Of a stretch of 44,740 bases of DNA, positions 32,525 to 40,686 are shown piece after piece; the first letter of the stretch is position 1; the number at the start of each line of letters is the position of its first letter. The notes beneath the pieces were generated by a model, which was not told the origin of the DNA, made no database searches, and saw nothing but the letters and a program-made list of their open reading frames with translations. The translations under genes and the position numbers were made by a program. The stretch covers positions 1-44,740 of the forward strand of contig JAFAXX010000021.1 in assembly GCA_019240655.1 (NCBI GenBank), in the 5' to 3' direction. The DNA comes from Solirubrobacterales bacterium. GTDB lineage: Bacteria > Actinomycetota > Thermoleophilia > Solirubrobacterales > Solirubrobacteraceae.

Positions 32525-33450
32525 GATTCCGTTCCGACCCGTCGCAGCTGAGGGGCGCGATCACGCCCCTGGTGACGCCGTTTCATGACGACGGCGCGCT
32601 CGATCTCGAGAGCGTCGGCCGGCTGGTCGACTGGCAGCTCGAGCACGGCTCCCACGGCATCTCGGTCGGGGGCTCGACCGGCGAGCCGGCAGCGCAGTCG
32701 GTCGCCGAGCGGATCGAGGTGATGCGTGCGGCCGCTCGGGCGGTGGGCGACCGCGTGCCGTTCCTGCCCGGGAGCGGGACGGCCCGACTCGACGAGACAC
32801 TCGAGCTGACCGCGGCGGCCGAGGCGCTCGGGGCCGACGCGGTGCTGGTGATCACGCCGTTCTACGCCCGCCCGACGCAGGAGGGCCTGTATCACTGGTA
32901 TGCGACGGTGGCGCGCGAGTTTCCCGAGTTGCCGATCGTCATCTACAACGTGCCCGTGCGCGCGGCGGTCGACATCGCCCCGGCCACGGTCGCCCGGCTG
33001 GCTCGCGAGCACGCCAACATCGTCGGGATCAAGGAGACCACGCGGGACTTCGAGCACGTCTCTCACGTGCTCAACCTCTGCGGCCCCGACTTCCTGGCCT
33101 ACTCCGGGATCGAGCTGCTGTGCTACCCGATGCTCGCGCTCGGCGGCGCCGGCCACCTCAGCTGCGTGGCGAATTTCGCCCCCCGCCCGGTGGCGCAGCT
33201 CTACGACGAGTTTGCCGCCGGCCGCCACGAGGAGGCCCGCCGCCTGCACTACGAGCTTCACCCGCTGGTCGAGCTCGCCTTCCTCGAGACCAACCCGGCA
33301 CCGGTCAAGTGGGCGATGGCGGAGCTCGGGTTGCTGCCCTCGTCCCATGCGCGAGCGCCGCTGGCCCCGCTGTCGACGCAGAGCCGCGAGCGCGCGCGGG
33401 GGCTGCTGGCCGAGAGCGCGCACGTGCCGGCGTCGGTCGCGGCGCGCTGA
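32521..33450 (+). CDS. DapA/N-acetylneuraminate lyase-family aldolase
   Basis: Class I Schiff-base pyruvate aldolase of 309 residues (DHDPS family). GGSTGE is at residues 50-55, the proton-relay Tyr142 is in VIYNVP and the Schiff-base Lys171 is in GIKETT. It overlaps the FAH-RraA gene by ATGA, so the two are co-translated. Lysine biosynthesis is unlikely in this location; it more probably cleaves or forms a pyruvate-containing intermediate of the homoprotocatechuate pathway, such as 2,4-dihydroxyhept-2-ene-1,7-dioate, replacing the class II HpaI aldolase. That role is inferred from position and chemistry only. Confidence 0.88.
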   Translation: MRFRSDPSQLRGAITPLVTPFHDDGALDLESVGRLVDWQLEHGSHGISVGGSTGEPAAQSVAERIEVMRAAARAVGDRVPFLPGSGTARLDETLELTAAAEALGADAVLVITPFYARPTQEGLYHWYATVAREFPELPIVIYNVPVRAAVDIAPATVARLAREHANIVGIKETTRDFEHVSHVLNLCGPDFLAYSGIELLCYPMLALGGAGHLSCVANFAPRPVAQLYDEFAAGRHEEARRLHYELHPLVELAFLETNPAPVKWAMAELGLLPSSHARAPLAPLSTQSRERARGLLAESAHVPASVAAR

Positions 33451-33465
33451 GGCTCCGGAGCGACC

Positions 33466-34938
33466 ATGGGTGCCCGTACCGGCAAGGAGTACATCGAGCG
33501 CCTTCGCGCTTCCCGGCGCACCGTCCAACTCGACGGCGAGACGCTGAGCTCCGGGATCCCCGACCATCCTGCGTTCCGAGGGGTGGTGCGGAGCTACGCC
33601 GAGCTCTACGACATGCAGCACGAGACCGAGCTGCGCGATGTCCTGACCTATGAGTCCCCGAGCAGCGGCGACCGCGTGGGGATGTCGTTCATGGTCCCGC
33701 GCACGATCGACGATCTGCTCAGGCGCCGTGAAGCGATGAAGGCGTGGGCCGACCACAGCTTCGGCATGCTCGGCCGCACCGGCGACTACCTGAACAGTGC
33801 GCTGATGGCGCTCAGCCAGGCCGGCCCCTGGTTCGCCCAGGCCGATCCCGGGTTCGCCGAGAACGTCCGCGCCTACTATGAGCGCGTCCGCGAGCAGGAC
33901 CTGCTGCTCACCCACACCCTCGTCCCGCCGCAGTCGAACCGCAGCCAAGGCGCAAGCCAGCAGCTCGGCGGCGCGGTGTCGGCGCGGATCGTCCGCGAGG
34001 ACGAGGGCGGCGTGGTGATCCGCGGCGCGCGGCTCTTGGCCACGATCGGGCCGACGGCCGACGAGCTCCTCGTGTTCCCCTCCACCGTGCTGAAGGGCAC
34101 GCCCGAGGACGCGCCGTATTCATTCGCGTTCGCAGTGAGCTGCGATGCGCCCGGGCTGCGCTTCCTCTGCCGGGAGCCGCTCGACCACGGGCGTGGGCGC
34201 TTCGACCGCCCGCTCGCCTCGCGCTTCGACGAGATGGACGCGGTGGTCGTCTTCGACGACGTCCACGTTCCCTACGAACGGTGCTTCATGCTCGGACACC
34301 CCGAGCTGTGCAACACGTTCTACACCGACACCACGGCGGCGGTGCACATGACCCATCAGGTGACCGCGCGCACCACCGCCAAGACCGAGTTCATGCTCGG
34401 GCTGATCACCTGCCTTACCGAGGCGATCGGCATCGGCCAGTTCCAGCACGTGCAGGAGAACGTGGCCGAGGCGATCATCGCGCTCGAGCAGCTGCGCGCC
34501 CTGGTCCGCGCCGCCGAGGCGGACGCTTCGGCGAACGAGTTCGGGGTCATGACCCCACGCTGGGAGCCGTTGAACGCGGCCCGGAACTGGTACCCGAAGC
34601 TCTACCAGCGCTTCCCGGAGATCCTGCGCAAGCTCGGAGCGAGCGGCCTGATGGCGCTGCCGAGCGAGGGGGACGTCCGCGGCCCGGCCGCCGAGGACGT
34701 GCAGGCCTACCTGCAGTCGGCGACGCTGAGCGGGCCGGAGCGCGTGCGCCTCTTTCATCTCGTCTGGGATACGTGCATCTCAGCCTTCGGCTCGCGCCAG
34801 GCGCTCTACGAGTACTACTTCTTCGGCGACCCGGTGAGGATGGCCGGGGCGTTCGTGGGCAGCTACGACCGCGAGCCGTACGCCGCGCGCGTGCGAGATT
34901 TCCTCGAGCGCTCGGGCGAGCCCGTTCCCGCGGCTTGA
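33466..34938 (+). CDS. hpaB: 4-Hydroxyphenylacetate 3-monooxygenase, oxygenase component
   Basis: FADH2-dependent hydroxylase of 490 residues with acyl-CoA dehydrogenase-like fold, converting 4-hydroxyphenylacetate to homoprotocatechuate. Family blocks are ARTGKEYIERLR at the start, MSFMVPRTIDDLLRRREAM, THTLVPPQSNRSQ, GARLLATIGPTADELLVFP, FDDVHVPYERCFML and VRGPAAEDVQAYLQ. It starts 15 nt after the aldolase gene with CGGAG upstream. The enzyme needs a separate flavin reductase (HpaC), which is not seen in the window. The next gene starts within its stop codon. Confidence 0.92.
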   Translation: MGARTGKEYIERLRASRRTVQLDGETLSSGIPDHPAFRGVVRSYAELYDMQHETELRDVLTYESPSSGDRVGMSFMVPRTIDDLLRRREAMKAWADHSFGMLGRTGDYLNSALMALSQAGPWFAQADPGFAENVRAYYERVREQDLLLTHTLVPPQSNRSQGASQQLGGAVSARIVREDEGGVVIRGARLLATIGPTADELLVFPSTVLKGTPEDAPYSFAFAVSCDAPGLRFLCREPLDHGRGRFDRPLASRFDEMDAVVVFDDVHVPYERCFMLGHPELCNTFYTDTTAAVHMTHQVTARTTAKTEFMLGLITCLTEAIGIGQFQHVQENVAEAIIALEQLRALVRAAEADASANEFGVMTPRWEPLNAARNWYPKLYQRFPEILRKLGASGLMALPSEGDVRGPAAEDVQAYLQSATLSGPERVRLFHLVWDTCISAFGSRQALYEYYFFGDPVRMAGAFVGSYDREPYAARVRDFLERSGEPVPAA

Positions 34939-35681
34939 CCGCCGCCGGCGTTCCGGTCTATACGGCGAGCCCGTCCGACGCCGCGCTCGACGTGGCGGTC
35001 TCCCACGCTCTCCTGCGGCAGGCGGCCGAGACCGGGACCGAGGCGATGCGCGTGTGGACGCCGCCGCCGGCGCTCTCGTTCGGGCGGCTGGACCTGCTCC
35101 GGCCCAGCGCCGAGCGGGCGATCGCGGTGGCTGCGGCGAGCGGCCTCGCGCCGGTGCGCCGGCTGGCCGGCGGCCGCGCCGCGGCGATCGGCCCGGGGAC
35201 CGCGTGCGTGGGGTGGGCGTGTCCGAGCCCGGAGATGACCGGGATGCAAGCGCGCTACGAGGCGCTGGCTCGGGTGCTCGTCGCCGCGCTGGCCGCGGTC
35301 GGGGCGCGGGCGCGGATCGGCGAGATCGAGGCTGAGTGGTGCCCCGGCGCGTGGAGCGTGTTGAGTGGCGAGGCCAAGGTGGGTGGCCTTGCCCAGCGGG
35401 TGATCAAGGGCGCCGCGTGGGCGGAGGCCGTCCTCGTTGTCGACGGGGCGGCCTCGCTGGCCGCAGCGCTCGATTTGGTCCAGCAGGCGCTGGGCGTCCC
35501 CTGGGACCCAGCCACACTCGGGCAGCTGAGCCACCCGGGCGCCGAGGTGACTCCGGAGCGCACGCGCGCGGCGCTGCTCGACACGCTGGCGGCCGAGCGG
35601 CCGCTCGCGCCCCACACCTCACTTCCCGCGAAGGTGCTCTCCCGGGCCGGCACCCTGCGGGTCGCGCACGCGCTCACATAG
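34935..35681 (+). CDS. Lipoate-protein ligase A-like protein (LplA/LipB/biotin ligase superfamily)
   Basis: Protein of 248 residues with the LplA fold. RRLAGGRAAAIGPG (75-88) corresponds to the family's RR-x-SGGG-A-x-H loop and GEAKVGGLAQRVIKG (145-159) holds the conserved Lys148. The Gly-rich loop is altered (GGR instead of GGG, and no following His), so activity may differ from standard lipoylation. The TTG start at 34935 overlaps the hpaB stop (TTGA) and gives the family's N-terminal start; no better ATG exists. It ends the rightward hpa operon. A link to aromatic catabolism is not known; it may supply lipoyl groups to downstream 2-oxoacid complexes (inference). Confidence 0.78.
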   Translation: MTAAGVPVYTASPSDAALDVAVSHALLRQAAETGTEAMRVWTPPPALSFGRLDLLRPSAERAIAVAAASGLAPVRRLAGGRAAAIGPGTACVGWACPSPEMTGMQARYEALARVLVAALAAVGARARIGEIEAEWCPGAWSVLSGEAKVGGLAQRVIKGAAWAEAVLVVDGAASLAAALDLVQQALGVPWDPATLGQLSHPGAEVTPERTRAALLDTLAAERPLAPHTSLPAKVLSRAGTLRVAHALT

Positions 35682-35765
35682 CGACTGTACGCCTCGGAGG
35701 TCGGGGTGGATCGTCTCTGGCGCCGCCGGTGGCCACGGCGACGCTGCCGCCCAGGCCCGGGTCCA

Positions 35766-36326
35766 TCACGCCTCCAGCCTGAGGAGCATCCGCAGGATGG
35801 GCCGCGCGCGGGCGGCCTCGGGCTGCTCGCCGGTGATCAGGTCGAGATATGTGTAGGACTCGATCAGCCGGACAATCACGTAGGCGAGCTCGTGAAGGTC
35901 GACCGGCAGGCGCAGGGCGCCGCTGCGCGCCTCTTCCCGCAGCAGCGCCTCGATCGCGCCGATCAGACGCGGCTGGAAGTCGGTGTCGTGGCGGGTGAGC
36001 AACCGCATCGCGTGCTCGCCTTCCTCGGCCAGCCAGCGCTGCATCCCCCGATTGCCGATCACCGTTTCCAGGAACGCCACCACGATCGCCACGATCCGCT
36101 CGGCGCCGGCGCCCTGTACGCGGGCTTCGATGTCGTCGAGCGCCTGGCGGGCCAGCGACCAGAGCACCTCGACCAGGAACCGGTCCCGGGATCCGAACCA
36201 GCGGTACAGCGTGACGCGATTGACCCCGAGCTCGTCGGCCACGGCGCTCATGTCGACGCGCTCCGCGGACAGAAACCGGCGCTGGCCCAGGCGCAACGCG
36301 TCGAGCGGGAACGGGCGAGGGGTCAC
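35766..36326 (-). CDS. TetR-family regulator (QsdR-type)
   Basis: TetR regulator of about 186 residues. The N-terminal PRPFPLDALRLGQRRFLSAERVDMSAVADELGVNRVTLYRWFGSRD is the QsdR-like DNA-binding region, with VNRVTLYRWF as the recognition helix. The C-terminal domain (about 70-180), with EEGEHAMRLLTRHD and LRLPVDLHELAYVIVRLIES, is the QsdR ligand pocket. The start is uncertain: GTG 36326 has AGGG 8 nt upstream, and GTG 36332 or 36350 are alternatives. It is divergent from the lipase gene, with a perfect inverted repeat between. Members regulate quorum-quenching lactonases or lipid-related genes. Confidence 0.85.
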   Translation of the reverse strand: MTPRPFPLDALRLGQRRFLSAERVDMSAVADELGVNRVTLYRWFGSRDRFLVEVLWSLARQALDDIEARVQGAGAERIVAIVVAFLETVIGNRGMQRWLAEEGEHAMRLLTRHDTDFQPRLIGAIEALLREEARSGALRLPVDLHELAYVIVRLIESYTYLDLITGEQPEAARARPILRMLLRLEA

Positions 36327-36388
36327 CGTCACGGCCCTGGAGCATCGCACCTCCTCAGCTCCGTCTGCCGCAGCGCGGTCGTCGCGAG

Positions 36389-36414
36389 TGCAACACTTCC
36401 ACATGTATGTTGCA
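36389..36414. promoter_or_regulatory. Perfect inverted repeat, TetR operator candidate
   Basis: TGCAACA (36389-36395) and TGTTGCA (36408-36414) are perfect 7-bp arms around a 12-bp spacer, between the TetR gene and the lipase gene. The right arm overlaps TTGCAT (36410-36415), which with TACGGT (36433) at 17 bp spacing could form the lipase promoter. Binding there would block it. Confidence 0.7.
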
Positions 36415-36474
36415 TAGTGCCGCGCGGCGGTGTACGGTTCCGCGAGCCCAGTTACGACCATCGTCAGGAGGCGT

Positions 36475-37737
36475 ATGCGCAGACGCGAGATCGAGGCGAT
36501 TGGCGCGCTCGCCGGCGACGCGCTCTCCGGCACCGGCGCCCTGATCGGCGAGATGCACGCGGGCATCGCCGCCCGTCCGTTCGGGATCCTCGGGTCGGCG
36601 GCCGCGCCGGCGCGGATCATCCACGACGGCGTCGCGCACGCCGTCTACACCGGCGTGCGCGTCGGGCTGCGCGCCGCCGCCACCGGCGGCGCTCGGGCGG
36701 CCGCGCTGCGAGCGTCGGAGGAGGGGCCGCCGCTGGACTCGGCGCCGCGCGCATCGATCGCGCTCGGGACGCTCAACGGGCTGTACGGGGATCATCTGCG
36801 TGAGCGCGGAGGCGAGCTCGGCTTGCGGATGCAGATCCGCCGCGGCGGCGAGGCGATCCCAGCCTCCCCGGCGGCCCTGGCGGCGGCGTTTCCCGATCAC
36901 ACATCGCGGATCGCCGTGTTCGTCCACGGGCTGTGCGAGGCCGACGAGGCCTGGTGGATCGCGACTCGCGGCCGCGACGGGGCGCGCCGGCGCAACTACG
37001 GCGAGCTTCTGCAGGACGAGCTCAGCTTCACGCCGGTGTACGTGCGCTACAACAGCGGACTTCACGTCTCGGAGAACGGCAGGATGCTGGCGCACCTGCT
37101 CCAGGACCTGCTCTCCGGCTGGCCGGCCGCGGTCGAGGAGCTGGTGCTGATCGGGCACTCGATCGGCGGCCTCGTGGCGCGCTCGGCCTGCCACTACGCC
37201 GAGCGGGACGGCCTGGCCTGGACCGACTCTGTCCGCCACGTGTTTTGTCTCGGCAGCCCGCATCTCGGCGCCGACCTCGAAAAGGGCGCGAACGTGCTCG
37301 CGTGGGCGCTCGGCCGGCTACCGGAGACCCAAAGCCTGGCCAAGCTCGTGAACAGCCGCAGCGCCGGCATCAAGGATCTGCGCTTCGGCTCCTGCGTCGA
37401 GGAGGACTGGCGCGACTGCGATCCCGACGAATTCCTGCGCGACCGCTGCCGCGAAGTTCCCTTCCTGCCCGACGCCAACTACTACTTCATCGGAGCGACG
37501 CTCAGCGCCGGGCCGCTCGGCTCGCTGCTGGGCGATCTCCTCGTGCGGATGCCGAGCGCGTCGGGGCGAGGGAACGGCCGAGGTCGCCGCATCCCGTTTA
37601 CGCTCGATAACGGGCAAGAGCTCGCCGGCCTGAACCACTTCCACCTCCTGAATCACCCCGCCGTTTACGCGCAGCTCCGGGCATGGATCACCCGTCGCTC
37701 GCCTGCCGGCGCGCCTGCGGGCGCCGGCCCACCCTAG
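36475..37737 (+). CDS. Alpha/beta hydrolase (PGAP1/lipase-like)
   Basis: Hydrolase of 420 residues. The oxyanion-hole segment is IAVFVHGLCEADEAWW, and the nucleophile Ser229 is in LIGHSIGGLVARS (GHSIG). The likely His is in LNHFHLLNHP near the C-terminus. About 120 N-terminal residues form an Ala/Gly-rich helical region of unknown role (GTGALIGEMHAGIAARP), with no clear signal peptide. ATG 36475 has AGGAGG 3 nt upstream. It resembles actinobacterial PGAP1-like esterases/lipases. Its divergent TetR partner probably controls it in response to a fatty or ester-type ligand. Confidence 0.83.
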   Translation: MRRREIEAIGALAGDALSGTGALIGEMHAGIAARPFGILGSAAAPARIIHDGVAHAVYTGVRVGLRAAATGGARAAALRASEEGPPLDSAPRASIALGTLNGLYGDHLRERGGELGLRMQIRRGGEAIPASPAALAAAFPDHTSRIAVFVHGLCEADEAWWIATRGRDGARRRNYGELLQDELSFTPVYVRYNSGLHVSENGRMLAHLLQDLLSGWPAAVEELVLIGHSIGGLVARSACHYAERDGLAWTDSVRHVFCLGSPHLGADLEKGANVLAWALGRLPETQSLAKLVNSRSAGIKDLRFGSCVEEDWRDCDPDEFLRDRCREVPFLPDANYYFIGATLSAGPLGSLLGDLLVRMPSASGRGNGRGRRIPFTLDNGQELAGLNHFHLLNHPAVYAQLRAWITRRSPAGAPAGAGPP

Positions 37738-37861
37738 CCGGCCGCGCTGCAATCGAAGTCGTTTTGAGGGGGTGAAGTCAGCGCGATGGGGTGCGGGTGG
37801 CCGGCGCTCGTTTGCCTTTCGCACCGTTGGCCGGCACCTCGGCGGCGACCGTCGCGACGCG

Positions 37862-37934
37862 CCCACGGGTCACTCTGACTGAGCTCGTGCCATGCCGGCG
37901 CCGGCACGCACCCGCGGGCCACGCTGACTGAGCT
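37862..37934. repeat. 24-bp imperfect direct repeat upstream of the YbhN-like gene
   Basis: The 24-bp copies are at 37862-37885 and 37911-37934, both ending CTGACTGAGCT, 20 of 24 bases identical and 49 bp apart. Between them lies the perfect palindrome TGCCGGCGCCGGCA. They occupy the promoter-proximal region of the next gene. A duplicated control element or a simple duplication are both possible. Confidence 0.55.
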
Positions 37935-37950
37935 GCTTGGATTCACGGGC

Positions 37951-39036
37951 GTGGCGCAGGAGACCGACCCGAACCCGCCGCCGCACGCGGACACCCAGCT
38001 CAACGCCGCCAAGGCGCGCCGGAGCCTGCGCAACGGCCTCATCTCGCTCGTGCTGCTGCTCGCGCTGGTGGTGGGCGTGCTGCTGGCCATCCCGGGCCTG
38101 CAGGGGGTGGCGCACGAGGTCAGCCGGATGCAGCTGTCGTGGATCCTCGTCGCGATCGCCTGCGAGATCCTCTCCTGCCTCGGCTACGTGGTGGCGTTCC
38201 TGCAGGTATTCGACCGCGCGCCGCTTCGGCTCGGCGCGCGCGTCGCCCTGAGCGAGCTCGCGTTCGGCGCTGCCGTCTCGCTCGGCGGCGCCGGCAGCCT
38301 GGCCGTCGGCGCGTGGCTGCTCGTCGAGCGCGGCGCGCGACCCGCACGCGTCGCCGAACGGTCGGCGGTGCTGTTCTTCTACACGAGTGCGATCAACGTG
38401 ATCACGCTGGCGGCGGCCGGCCTCGGCCTGTTCCTCGGGCTGCCGGGACCGTCAAATCCGCTGCTCAGCCTGGTTCCCGCAGGGGTCGGCGTGGCAGTCC
38501 TGGTGTTCTTCGCGCTGCTGCCCCGGACCGGAGATCGTCTGGCGGCCGGCCGCCGGCCGGGGAAGCTCCGCACGTTTCTGACCGAGGCGGCGTTCACCGT
38601 GCGGGAGTGCGAGCGACTGCTCCGCACGCCGGACTGGCGCCTGCTCGGGTGCATCGGCTATCTGTGGTTCGACATCGCCGTGCTGATGGCGTGCTTCGCC
38701 GCGATCGGGCGCGTTCCGCCGCTTGCCCCGGTCGTTCTCGCCTACCAGATCGGCTATCTCTCGAATTTCATCCCGATCCCCGGCGGGATCGGCGTGCTCG
38801 ACGGCAGCATGGTCGGCATGCTCGTGCTCTACGGCGTCAGCGGCACCGCGGCCACGGCCGCAACGCTCGTCTACCACGCCATCGCCCTGTGGATACCCGC
38901 CACGTGGGGCACGATCGCCTTCTTGGTCCTTCAGCGGACCCGCGGGCAGCCCGTCACCCTCCGGGCCCCGCGGGAAGAGCGCCGCCGCCAGAAGCGAAAG
39001 CGACGAGAGGCCGAGCGCAGGAAGTCCACAACTTAG
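37951..39036 (+). CDS. Lysylphosphatidylglycerol synthetase TM-domain family protein (UPF0104/YbhN-like)
   Basis: Membrane protein of 361 residues with about eight hydrophobic segments. Characteristic are LRNGLISLVLLLALVVGVLLAIPGL, VALSELAFGAAVSLGGAGSLAVGAWLL, and the motif YQIGYLSNFIPIPGGIGVLDGSMVGMLVLYGV near the end. The C-terminus is a highly basic tail of about 30 residues. The family includes the flippase half of MprF and proteins linked to lipid transport. No soluble synthetase domain is attached. The start is GTG 37951. The substrate is unknown and neighbours give no hint. Confidence 0.87.
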   Translation: MAQETDPNPPPHADTQLNAAKARRSLRNGLISLVLLLALVVGVLLAIPGLQGVAHEVSRMQLSWILVAIACEILSCLGYVVAFLQVFDRAPLRLGARVALSELAFGAAVSLGGAGSLAVGAWLLVERGARPARVAERSAVLFFYTSAINVITLAAAGLGLFLGLPGPSNPLLSLVPAGVGVAVLVFFALLPRTGDRLAAGRRPGKLRTFLTEAAFTVRECERLLRTPDWRLLGCIGYLWFDIAVLMACFAAIGRVPPLAPVVLAYQIGYLSNFIPIPGGIGVLDGSMVGMLVLYGVSGTAATAATLVYHAIALWIPATWGTIAFLVLQRTRGQPVTLRAPREERRRQKRKRREAERRKSTT

Positions 39037-39193
39037 CCCGCCCGCCTGTCAGTCCGAGCGCGACCTACCCGAAGTCGGCCAGGTCAGCGTGAATACGCGC
39101 CTCGCTACGCCGATGCAGGTGTGCGCGCGGACCGACCGGGAATGGCCGGGCCCGGTAGTAGGGTGTGCGCGCCGGCAGGCGCCGGCGGCGAAG

Positions 39194-40591
39194 ATGATCT
39201 TCCGGCAGATCACCCACGACGACCTCGGTTGTGCTTCCTACCTGGTGGGCGACGAGGACGCCGCGGTGGCCGCCGTCGTCGACCCGAAGTTCGCCATCGA
39301 GGAATACCTTGAGCTGGCCCGATACCTCGGTATCTCGATCGTGCACATCCTCGAGACGCACACCCACGCGGACCACGTCTCGGGCCATGGCCGGCTCGCG
39401 TCCGCCACCGGCGCCCGGATCCACATCCATCGGGAGGCGGGCGCGGCGTACGAGCACGAGCCGTTCGATGACGGTTGGGAGCTTTCCCTTGGCGCGGTGA
39501 GGATCCGCGCGATGCACACGCCCGGCCACCGGCCGGAGCACACCGCGTTCGTGCTCACCGACACCCGACGCAGTGAGGAGCCGTGGGCCGTGCTGACCGG
39601 AGACTCGCTGTTCGTCGGCGACGTGGCCAGACCGGATTTGGCCGTCGAGAAGGACGAGGGCGCCCGCGAAATCTTCCACTCGCTGCGCGATCACCTGCTG
39701 ACGCTGCCCCCGGCCACCGAGGTGTGGCCCGGGCATCTCGGCGGCTCGATGTGCGGCGGCCCCGGGATGGACCTGAAGATAGCGTCGACGGTCGCCTTCG
39801 AGCGCGCCCACAACGAGATGCTCCAAGCCGCCGACGAAGCCGGATTCGTCACCCGGGCAATACGCGGCCTCGGGCCGCAGCCGCCGAACTTCAAGACGAT
39901 CGTCGAGCTCAACCGGGGCGAGTTGATCACCGACGGCGTGGAGGCGGTCCCGCTGACCTCACGCCAGGTGACCCAGCGCGCCCGGGCGGGAGCGATGCTG
40001 GTCGACGTGCGAACCGATCTCCAGTTCGACGAGGCCCACATCCCCGGCGCGATCTGCATTCCGGCGCTGCACGCCGGCTTCGGAACGCGGCTGGCCTGGC
40101 TCGCCGGGCGGGAGGATGAGATCGTCCTGGTCGGCCGTGCCGATGAGGACGCCCGCCGCGCGGCCCAACTCGCGGTGGCGGTGGGCATCCGAGAGTTCGG
40201 CGGCTACCTCGCCGGCGGCATGACGCAGTGGCGAACCGAGCAGCGGCCCGTCGATCGGATAGAGCGGCTCGAGGTGGAGCGGCTTGCGCCGCTCTGGCAA
40301 AGCGATGAAACCCTGCAGATCCTCGACGTCCGCGAGCGGCACGAGCGCGAAGCCGGCTACATCCCGGGGTCGCGGTTCACCCCGTGGCACGATCTGGACC
40401 GGCCGCCCGGCGACGTCGATAGCGATCGGCCGGTCGCGGTGATCTGCGCTTCCGGCCTCCGGGCTGCGGTCGCGGCGAGCATCCTGCAGTGCCAGGGGCT
40501 CCGACATCTGCTCCACGTCGTCGGTGGCGGCGTGCCCACCTGGGCCGCGCTCGGGCATCCGATCGAAGTGCCGCAGCCGGCCGCTGCCTGA
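39194..40591 (+). CDS. Persulfide dioxygenase-like MBL-fold protein fused to two rhodanese domains
   Basis: Fusion of 465 residues. Residues 1-235 are a glyoxalase II/ETHE1-type metallo-beta-lactamase domain with HTHADH (His56, His58, Asp60, His61), the HTPGH and GDSLFVGDVARPDL motifs and the VWPGHLGGSMCGG loop. It is expected to oxidise glutathione or mycothiol persulfide to sulfite with a single Fe. Two rhodanese domains follow. The first (about 265-360) has LVDVRTDLQFDEAHIPGA but no catalytic Cys (LVGRADED). The second (about 375-460) has LDVRERHEREAGYIPGS and Cys418 in CASGLR. This would couple sulfur transfer to persulfide oxidation. Confidence 0.9.
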   Translation: MIFRQITHDDLGCASYLVGDEDAAVAAVVDPKFAIEEYLELARYLGISIVHILETHTHADHVSGHGRLASATGARIHIHREAGAAYEHEPFDDGWELSLGAVRIRAMHTPGHRPEHTAFVLTDTRRSEEPWAVLTGDSLFVGDVARPDLAVEKDEGAREIFHSLRDHLLTLPPATEVWPGHLGGSMCGGPGMDLKIASTVAFERAHNEMLQAADEAGFVTRAIRGLGPQPPNFKTIVELNRGELITDGVEAVPLTSRQVTQRARAGAMLVDVRTDLQFDEAHIPGAICIPALHAGFGTRLAWLAGREDEIVLVGRADEDARRAAQLAVAVGIREFGGYLAGGMTQWRTEQRPVDRIERLEVERLAPLWQSDETLQILDVRERHEREAGYIPGSRFTPWHDLDRPPGDVDSDRPVAVICASGLRAAVAASILQCQGLRHLLHVVGGGVPTWAALGHPIEVPQPAAA

Positions 40592-40673
40592 GCCGGTTTG
40601 TCCTCGCCATCGCGCCGAGCGTTCGCATGTGCGGCAGGCGGGCCGATCGATCCCGGCGAGGCGCGCCACGCTC

Positions 40674-40686
40674 GATAATCACCCGG
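40674..40686 (+). promoter_or_regulatory. Possible leaderless promoter of pdxH
   Basis: GATAAT (40674-40679) lies 6 nt before the GTG start at 40686, and there is no Shine-Dalgarno sequence. Transcription starting at the GTG itself would give a leaderless mRNA, which is frequent in actinomycetes. No -35 is recognisable. Confidence 0.4.

Noticed and set aside
32521..33450. Lysine-biosynthetic dapA
   Set aside because: The family fold is shared, but the ATGA coupling to the FAH-RraA gene and position before hpaB make a catabolic aldolase more likely.
32203..33948. Long minus-strand open frame opposite the DapA-type aldolase and hpaB
   Set aside because: Its sequence is the antisense of well-recognised enzymes and has low-complexity Arg/Val/His-rich content.
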